A program made the translations under genes and the position numbers. 64,000 nucleotides of DNA from Elymus sibiricus. Its lineage: Eukaryota; Streptophyta; Magnoliopsida; Poales; Poaceae. Below are positions 57,192 to 64,000 of this stretch, one piece after another. The notes beneath the pieces were generated by a model. It saw only the letters and a program-made list of their open reading frames with translations, was not told the origin of the DNA and made no database searches. Every line of letters starts with the position of its first letter. Position 1 is the first letter of the stretch. The stretch is from positions 23,734,781 through 23,798,780 of the forward strand of contig CM077664.1 in NCBI GenBank assembly GCA_039707655.1, read 5' to 3'.

Positions 57192-57205
57192 TTTTTCTTC
57201 TTTTC
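56776..57205. repeat. (TTC)n microsatellite, about 430 bp
   Basis: Long pure TTC runs are separated by CTCCTCC and TTTCCTTTTTCC interruptions that recur in the same order, so blocks have themselves been duplicated (56870-56915 and 57047-57090). The poly-Ser, poly-Phe and poly-Leu ORFs (217-340 codons) are artefacts. Confidence 0.95.
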
Positions 57206-57725
57206 CTTTTTTTCTATTTACCTAAACATCTAAACATCTATTTACCTAAACATCTAATTTTCTTACTGCAAAAACAGAAAAAAAAACTAAAAAAACAAAA
57301 CAAAATAGAGGGGCAGGAGGGGGGAGCTCACCAGAGGGGGGGCAGGGGGTCTGGGCCGCCGGGGCGGCCGGGCAGCGGGGGCGGCCGGGCCGGGCTTCGG
57401 GGGCAGCGGGGCGGCAACGGGGCGGCAGGGAGGGGCGGCGACGGGGCGGGGTGGCAGGGAGGGGCGGCGACGGGGCGGGGTGGCAGGGAGGGGCGGCGAC
57501 GGGGCGGGGTGGCAGGGAGGGGCGGCGACGGGGCGGGGTGGTAGGGAGGGGCGGCGACAGGGCGGGGTGGCAGGGAGGGGGCGACGACGGGGCGGCGGCA
57601 GCAGATGAGAGAGAGAGAGAGGCGCGCGGGAGTGGGGGTTTCGGGCGGGGTGCATAGCCGTTAAGGTAACCCCCCCTCTTTGCCGTTAGCTAGCCAGCGC
57701 CGTGACCCTGTGGGCCCCACCCTCA
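57206..57725. repeat. 29-bp GC-rich tandem repeat and flanks
   Basis: GGCGGCGACGGGGCGGGGTG repeats with exact 29-base spacing (adenines at 57441, 57470, 57499, 57528, 57557), about six copies in 57415-57590. It is preceded by a TATTTACCTAAACATCTA doublet (57224-57256) and followed by (GA)n at 57606-57622. Confidence 0.9.
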
Positions 57726-58036
57726 CCTCTTTGCCGTCTGCCTAGCCCTTCTTTGCCGTCTTCTAGCAGACGGCAAAGAGGTGGCAGACAGCAAAGAAGG
57801 TGCCCTAGCCAACGCCGTGCCTTGGGGGGGGGCACCAGGCTCTTTGCCGTCTGCCATTGGCCTCTTTGCCGTCTGATGGCAGACGGCAAAGAGACAGCCG
57901 ACGGCAAAGACCCTCTTTGCCATCTGCTGGTTCTTTGCCGTCTACTTTGCCAAAGCAGACGGCAAAGAGCCTCTTTGCCATCAGTTGGCAGACGGCAAAG
58001 AGGCGACAGATGGCAAAATGCCAGATTCCAGTAGTG
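57726..58036. repeat. Right subterminal repeat zone of CACTA
   Basis: It holds about a dozen TTTGCCGTCTGC-type motifs in both orientations and the terminus ATTCCAGTAGTG. ORFs of 63-110 codons on both strands are products of the repeats. Confidence 0.9.
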
Positions 58037-58039
58037 TCA

Positions 58040-59786
58040 AATGCATAGTAAACACTTTTACTAATAGTTTGCAAACAATCATTGCTTTGGATATTTCATA
58101 TCTTTTAGCCTTTGTTTGTATCTGAAACTAATTTTCAGTTCCATGAATATCACATAGCTATCCCAAACTTTTGAAGTTCGGGTCTCATGGAAGCAAACAT
58201 ATTGCACTTGACCGTAACGGAATTCTAGCTTTTGGATCGAAGGACGAGAGTCACATCTTCCATAGCATCAGCGGGAGAATACCGAAAAGCATGCGATAGG
58301 ACAAAGTCCTTCTCGGCACTCTTGAGGACAATCCTCACATTACGTTACCAACCGTAAAGTTTTAACCAGATATTTAACAGCTTATTCAATTTTAATAGGG
58401 AAGGTGGAAACGCAAGCCATTATTCTACAACTATTATGCAAATATTCACTTGGACAAAGTTCATAATTAATTGCATAGAGAATTAAAAGAATTAATTCTA
58501 AAGTGCGCTCCCACTCAAATCAATATCTCTCATAATTGATTGTGAGTGATACAAGACCCGCATTTCAATTGTTTGCCATTGGTGTAACACCACTGATGAC
58601 GAAAATTTCAACCGGTAGGCCAACTTGCCAATCACATCTCTATGTGATTCTTGTTCATCTTTCGATGGGCGTGTTCCGAGCTCATGACGGTCATGCCTGA
58701 ACGTCAAGACAACCAAGTGATCTCGCTGGGAGGTCTCAACTCACCCGCCTCACACTTCTCTAATCGTTTGTACCCGTGTGACACGGCGCACACCGAAAAG
58801 ATAGGTGCGTGACGGTGCTACACTTGGGTGAACACTAACTACTTGATATTTTGTGAGAGATCACCCTAATAGAAGCGACTACCGCGCAATCAAGAAGGGT
58901 GCATCATAAGGGATAAACATCTCAGGCAATTCATAATAGCATTATATGGTATAGCCCTTTCTGACGAAGAAGTCTTGTATTTCTTCGTCTTCGGCATTCA
59001 CGTCGGTGTTCACCTTCGCGAAGATTGCCACCACCTTGTCGATGCACCAGATAATATTGCTATTTCTATAGCTAATAAAATAAGTGCATTACTTAAGGTT
59101 GACACGCAGGTCATTAAAGTGACAATCATATGGCTCCAGCCATCATGCCGAATCATGACACGCAGGTCATGTTAATTTTACATCATATAGTCATCTCATA
59201 CATAATCAAATTAATATGAGAACCGCTATACCACATCACATGCACATCTTATGTCATCCTGCAAAAACCAAGTTAGACGCCTCTAATCGGTTTATGCAAA
59301 ATTTGTTTTTACGTGGTTTCTAAGGTTTCGAAGCAAACCGAAGCTACCAACGTCCATCATCAAGTATGATTATTCAAGTCGCTAGATTAACTTTACAGGG
59401 TGTATGAAACACGAGATAATAAAATCTCGAGCCCCATACTGAACTTCGTCATACACATGACCCCCGTGCAGATCATATCTGCATTGCCCTTTCGTCTACG
59501 AAATTTCATCTTTCTTTTTAACTATGGTGGAATTCAAAGAACTGTTAGCACTTCGTTGATCAATCAGGATCGCGGATTGCCAGAACTTTGAAACTCCACC
59601 ATGATGTTATCAAGATCAGAAATATGCAAATTCCAGGGAAGCAACAAGAACATCGGGTAACAGATTTCATCTGCTACCCGCACAAATAATTATCAGCAGT
59701 AGAACTCATCTACTACAAATTATATTGTGCAACACCCATACATCTCTATGTATTCTAGATCGTAACCTGCATCCACGCATAGCACG
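58040..59786 (-). other. Copia 5' interior (leader and gag region), decayed
   Basis: This is the part of the Copia element between the CACTA insertion and the primer site. Gag is expected here by position, but I cannot make out a convincing gag domain; the longest minus frame is 72 codons (58498-58716). Similarity search with Angela-type gag would decide. Confidence 0.5.
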
Positions 59787-59799
59787 GCTCATGATGCCA
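59787..59799 (-). other. Primer binding site of the Copia element (degenerate iMet type)
   Basis: Minus-strand TGGCATCATGAGC lies one base inside the LTR end. It resembles TGGTATCAGAGC with a substitution and an extra base. Confidence 0.7.
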
Positions 59800-59800
59800 C

Positions 59801-59973
59801 TGTAGGGGAACGCAGCAGAAAACAAAAAATTTCTGACCTACGCACCAGCCCAGGACCACAATGGAGACTGCATACAAGGTTTGATCGTTTCGTTACCGAC
59901 TCGTAGCGCAGCGGAAGTAGAGTCGATGACGATCGGCGGTGCAGATTACCGCAGCTAGGATTTTACAACCTCC
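59801..59973 (-). repeat. 5' LTR of the Copia element, cut by element E
   Basis: It matches 45193-45366 (AACGCAGCAGAA, GACCTACGCACCAGCCC, GAGTCGATGACGATCGGCGG). It breaks at ACAACCTCC, where element E begins with TGATGTCTAC. The rest of the LTR must lie beyond E. Confidence 0.88.
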
Positions 59974-61608
59974 TGATGTCTACTACACAACTTATTCTTG
60001 TAGACTCGTGTTGGGCCTCCAAGCGCAGAGTTTTGTAGGACAGTAGCAATTTTCCCTCAAGTGGATGACCTAAGGTTTATCAATCCGTGGGAGGCGTAGG
60101 TTGAAGATGGTATCTCTCAAACAACCCTGCAACCAAATACAAGAAATCTCTTGTGTCCCCAACACACCCAATACAATGGTAAATTGCATAGGTGCACTAG
60201 TTCGGCAAAGAGATGGTGATAAAAGTGTAATATGGATAGTAGATATAGGTTTTTGTAATCTGAAAATATAAAAACAGCAAGGTAGCAAATAGTAAACGGG
60301 CATAAAAACGGTACTGCAATGCTTAGAAACAAGGCCTAGGGTTCATACTTTCACTAGTGTGATCTCCCAACATTGTTGACATAGTTGAATCATATGTAAA
60401 TCCCTCACGTGCGACAAAGAGTTCACTCCAAAGTCACTAATAGCGGAGAACGAACGAAGAAATTGTTGTAGGGTACGAAACCACCTCAAAGTTATCCTTC
60501 TTGATCAATCTTATGAGCCATCCCCATTAATTTTCACGAACAGCCCTAGAGTTCATACTAGAATAACACCTTAAGATACACATCAACCAAAACCCTAATG
60601 TCACCTAGGCACTCCAATGTCACCACGAGTACCCACGGGTTTGATTATACGATATGCATCACACAATCTCAGATTCATCTATTCAAACCAACACAAAGAA
60701 CTTCAAAGAGTGCCCCAAAGTTTCTACCGGAAAGTCAGGACGAAAACGTGTGCCAACCCTTATGCATAAATCCCCAAGGTCACGGAACCCGCAAGTTGAT
60801 CACCAAAACATACATCAAGTGACTCAAGTGAATATCCCATTGTCACCACAGATATCCATATGCAAGACATACATCAAGTGTTCTCAAATCCTTAAAGACT
60901 CAATCCGATAAGAAAACTTCAAAGGGAAAACTCAATTCATCACAAGAAGATAGAGAGGGGAAAACTCCATATGATTCATCTATATCAACAAAGCTTGTGA
61001 TACATCAAGATCGTGCCATCTCAAGAACACGAGAGAGAGAGAGATCAAACACATAGCTACTGGTACAAACCCTCGGCCCCGAGGGTGAACTACTCCCTCC
61101 TCATCATGGAGACCGCCGGGATGATGAAGATGGCCTCCGGTGATGCCTTCCCCCCTCCGGCAGGGTGCCGGAAAAGGGCTGTAGATGGGATCTGTCTGGT
61201 ACAGAGGCTTGCGGCGGCGTAAAAACTCATCTAGGTTAACTTTCGGGGGGTTATGAATATATATGATTTTTCAGCGTTGGAATCACGCGAAACAGAGCCA
61301 CGTGGGCCCCACGAGGTACCAGGGCGCGCCTGGGGGGTAGCGCGCCCTGGTGCCTCGTGGGCACTGGGTGGCCCCCCTCCAGTGGGTATTGGTGCCAATA
61401 TTTTTTATTTGTCCAATAAAAAATCTCCAAAAAGTTTCAGCTCATTTCGAAAACTTTCATTTCTGCACAAAAAACAACACCACAGTAGTTCTGCTGAAAA
61501 CAGCGTCAGTCCGGGTTAGTTCTAATCAAATCATACCAAAACCATATAGAATTGTTATAAATATGGCATGAATACTTCATAAATTATAGATACGTTGGAG
61601 ACGTATCA
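59974..61608 (-). repeat. Element E 3' LTR
   Basis: It is 1635 bp of the same type as C and D but more diverged in the stretch 61370-61550. The GC-rich hairpin is at about 61301-61329 and 61340-61362. Confidence 0.9.
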
Positions 61609-64000
61609 GCATCCCCAAACTTAATTCCTGCTCGTCCTCGAGTAGGTAAATGATAAAAGAAATAATTTATTAAGTGTGAATGCTAGCATAGTGCAAAAGT
61701 TTGATCAATGATAATTCCAATCACTTTTCCTAGCATCATAACAGCAACTTTTTCTCGTAAAACTCAACATGATAAAGTAGCAATTAAAAACAAAAATTTT
61801 GATGTGGAATGCTACCTATCATAATCATCATATATTCTTTTCTTTTGTTGCATGGACATTGGACTTGAATGATTCAAAGCAAGATCATTATTATAACAGC
61901 AATATTTATTATCATAAAACTTCTCATGAGCAAGAAATAATTCATCACAACAATGAAGTATAATGCATAAACTTTCTTGGAAACTAACAAACTATTCTAG
62001 TCAACAATGCAATTGCAATTCATCATATTTTCAGGAAGGGTCTCATGTAGGAGCTTTTTAGCAAGTCCACATACTCAACCATCATTTAGTCTTCTATGAT
62101 TGCTAACACTCACGACATATATATGGAGCAAAAGTTTCAGCCAGACACATAGAAAGATAGGGGCTTGTGATTTCGCCTCCCAACTTATTCACCTCAAGGG
62201 TGATGTCAACAATAATAACTCATGATCACTCATATCCAACTGGATATATGTGCCTAGATCTTTCCCCACCACATGACTCTTGCATAAAAATAAATTCATA
62301 AAAGTAAATGCATAAAAGTAAAAGATAGGCCCTTCGTAGAGGGAAGCAGAGGTTGTCATGCGCTTTTTGTTGTTGGATGCACAAGCCCTTAATGCAAAGG
62401 AACGTCACGTTATATTGCCCCTTGAGATAGCAACCTTTATTATGCAGTCCGTCGCTTTTATTTCTTTAGCATCACAAGTTCGTACAACGCTTATTTCCCT
62501 TACAATAAAAGATCATACATATTTAGAGGAAATTTTTATTGCTTTTTGCACCGATGACAACTTACTTGAAGGATCTTATTCAATCCATAGGTAGATATGG
62601 TGGACAGTCATGGGAAGAAACTGGGTTTAAGGGTTTTTGATGCACAAGTAGTATCTCTACTTGGTGCGTATTTTTGGCTAGCAAAGATATTGGGCAAGCA
62701 CCACATTTTGGAGGATCTATAACAATATAACTTCTATGTGAATATGAACAAACATAATTCATTACGTTGTCTTCCTTGTCCAACGTCAACACTTTGACAT
62801 AAAATACTTAATGGGGGCTCACAATCATAAAAGATGTCCAAGATAGTATATTTGCATGTGAATCTTCTCTTCCCTTATTAACTTTTTCATGAATTGCATC
62901 ATTGACTAATGCTATGCTTGTTAACCTCCAATAAATTTTACCACTTATACTTTTCTTTATGTGATGTCATTACTTTCCATAAGATTAGCATATGATCTCT
63001 TTCATTATTTTCATTGCAAGGAATCACACTTATCATATCCAATGATCTATATGAAAGTTTTTATTATATCCCTCTCAAATATTCATCATCTTGGGACCAA
63101 ATTCATATCTTGTGCAAATTACCATTACTATTATTAACTCTCAAAAATATATAAGTGAAGCATGAGAATTAATGACAAACTACTCCAAAATATATAAGCG
63201 AAGATCAATGAGTCGTGAAACAATTAAGTAGCTATGTGAGGACTCTCTCTCAATTAAAAAGTTTCAGATCTTGATATTTTATTCAAACAGAAAATAAAAC
63301 AAAATAAAATGACATTCCAAGAATAGCACATATCATGTGAAGAAGCAAAAAACTTAGGCTCAAGCAAAACTGACCGATAGTTGTTGAAGAAGAAAGGTGG
63401 GATGCCTACCGGGGCATCCCCAAGCTTAGTTGCTTGAGACTTCTTAGAATAAATACTTGGGATGCCTTGGGCATCCCAAAGCTTGAGCTTTTGTGTCTCC
63501 TTAATTCCTCTCATATCACGGTTTCTCTAAATCTTAAAAACTTCATCCACACAAAACTCAACAAGAACTCGTGAGATAAGTTAGTATAAATCAACTCAAA
63601 ACTTTAACATTCTATACTGTAGCAAATCACTAAAATTATAATTAAACATTGAATACTAAATGCCTCTGAATATTTAATACTCCTATCCTCAAATAGAATC
63701 ATTAAACAAGCCAACATATGCAAACAATGCAAACATAACAGCAATCTGCCTAAACAGGACAGTCTATAAAGGATAATTAAGAATCCATACTTAGATAGCT
63801 CAAACAAATCTGAAAATTTACCACACTGGAAATAATTTATCAAAGTTGACTGTATCAAAATTTCAATATTTTATTACATTCTGAAATTTCTGGGCAATTT
63901 AATCAATAGCAGCAAACTTTCTGTTTTGAAACAGCAACTCATGAACTTGCAAAATGAGCATGGTAAAGGCTATAATTGGGATTTTATTGAACTAAAAGAC
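61609..64000 (-). other. 3' non-coding region of element E
   Basis: It contains the polypurine-like motifs GGCATCCCCAAGCTTAG (near 63413) and a changed one (near 63470, GGCATCCCAAAGCTTGAG). One stretch (61790-61900) resembles element A (8600-8700) more than D, suggesting exchange between families or an older shared block. No gene is seen. Confidence 0.6.

Larger units (their letters stand above)
50936..58036 (-). mobile_element. CACTA (En/Spm-type) DNA transposon, 7.1 kb, defective
   Basis: The left terminus is CACTACAGGAATCAGGCAC (50936-50954). The right terminus, read on the minus strand, is CACTACTGGAATCTGGCA. A 3-bp TSD, TCA, flanks both (50933-50935, 58037-58039). Subterminal zones (50950-51480 and 57725-58020) are packed with TTTGCCGTCTGC in both orientations, as expected for binding sites of a CACTA DNA-binding protein. 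Inside, on the minus strand, are a truncated TNP2-type transposase and a second multi-exon gene, flanked by minisatellites and a large TTC microsatellite. It is inserted in the pol region of the Copia element. Confidence 0.95.
45193..59973 (-). mobile_element. Degenerate Copia element (Angela-like style), minus strand, carrying CACTA
   Basis: The 3' LTR is 45193-47397, the polypurine tract 47398-47415, the interior 47398-50935 plus 58037-59800, and the remaining part of the 5' LTR 59801-59973. LTR ends are TGTAGGAG and CCC(A/C)TACA. The primer site at 59787-59799 resembles the tRNA-iMet site with one extra base. Decayed pol domains are in Copia order on the minus strand: integrase, then RT, then RNase H. 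Without the CACTA insertion the interior is about 5.3 kb. The presumed TSD left copy is CTTTC (45188-45192); the right copy lies beyond element E, outside the window. Confidence 0.85.
59974..64000 (-). mobile_element. Element E: C-type Gypsy, minus strand, runs off the window
   Basis: The 3' LTR is 59974-61608, followed by a polypurine tract (GCATCCCCAAACTTAATT) and 2.4 kb of 3' non-coding region. At 64000 the sequence corresponds to about 44967 in D. The left TSD should be CCTCC (59969-59973). ORF, primer site and 5' LTR are outside. Confidence 0.88.

Noticed and set aside
56522..57544. Long plus-strand ORFs of 217-340 codons
   Set aside because: They consist of GTGTCGGG-repeat and TTC-repeat translation (poly-Ser, poly-Phe, poly-Leu). 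All three frames are open at once, so the repeats and not coding explain them.
50936..58036. Host MITEs of the Stowaway or Tourist type inside the window
   Set aside because: I looked for CTCCCTCCGT-type ends and TA or TTA duplications and found none convincing; CTCCCTCCTCGTCATGG-like text belongs to the Gypsy LTRs.
41071..61608. D and E as the two LTRs of one large element
   Set aside because: Both LTRs are followed on the right by a polypurine tract and the same 3' non-coding region, so each is a 3' LTR of its own element.

Overview
The window is repeat-dense plant DNA of the kind found between genes in the Triticeae (wheat, Aegilops, rye, barley). The LTR ends, tRNA-Asp and tRNA-iMet type primer sites, a CACTA element with TTTGCCGTCTGC subterminal repeats and multi-level nesting all point there. 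I see no intact host gene, no tRNA or rRNA gene, and nothing prokaryotic. Family names such as Sabrina or Angela are given from memory of family style and are tentative; structural boundaries rest on LTR ends and target-site duplications (TSDs) read directly.

Layout. 1-1624 is the 3' end of a Gypsy element. A substrate of degenerate modules follows, in direct and inverted copies: AT-rich alpha, beta, GC-rich gamma, coding-like delta, and epsilon. It occupies 1625-6772, 15674-23827, 31259-34351 and 38768-41070. Into it are inserted: (F) a short-LTR Copia-like element, 6773-15673, TSD ATATA, which holds (A) a minus-strand non-autonomous Gypsy, 6988-13699, TSD TAAGC; (C) a plus-strand non-autonomous Gypsy, 23828-31258, TSD CGCTG/CACTG; (B) a plus-strand gag-pro-only Gypsy relative of A, 34352-38767, TSD GGGCC; and (D) a minus-strand C-type Gypsy from 41071. 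D is interrupted at 45193 by a minus-strand degenerate Copia element with 2.2-kb LTRs. That element holds a 7.1-kb CACTA transposon (50936-58036, TSD TCA), and its 5' LTR is interrupted at 59974 by another C-type Gypsy (E) that leaves the window. This gives a four-level nest. A LINE reverse-transcriptase fragment lies at 32741-33505.

Coding content is all transposon-derived: gag plus protease with stops and frameshifts in B; a conserved acidic ORF of about 280-300 residues without recognisable gag or pol in A and C; degenerate Copia integrase, RT and RNase H at 47.7-50.9 kb; and in the CACTA element a truncated TNP2-type transposase next to a multi-exon second gene of the Ptta/En/Spm type.

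The most interesting signals concern the related Gypsy elements. A and C share an unexplained accessory ORF. A, B and C each carry a double stem-loop just after the ORF stop, and in A one stem differs in sequence but still pairs. Every LTR that retains the region has a long GC-rich hairpin, and the polypurine-tract motif recurs internally. The CACTA element also has a near-perfect inverted repeat with arms of about 96 bp upstream of its transposase.
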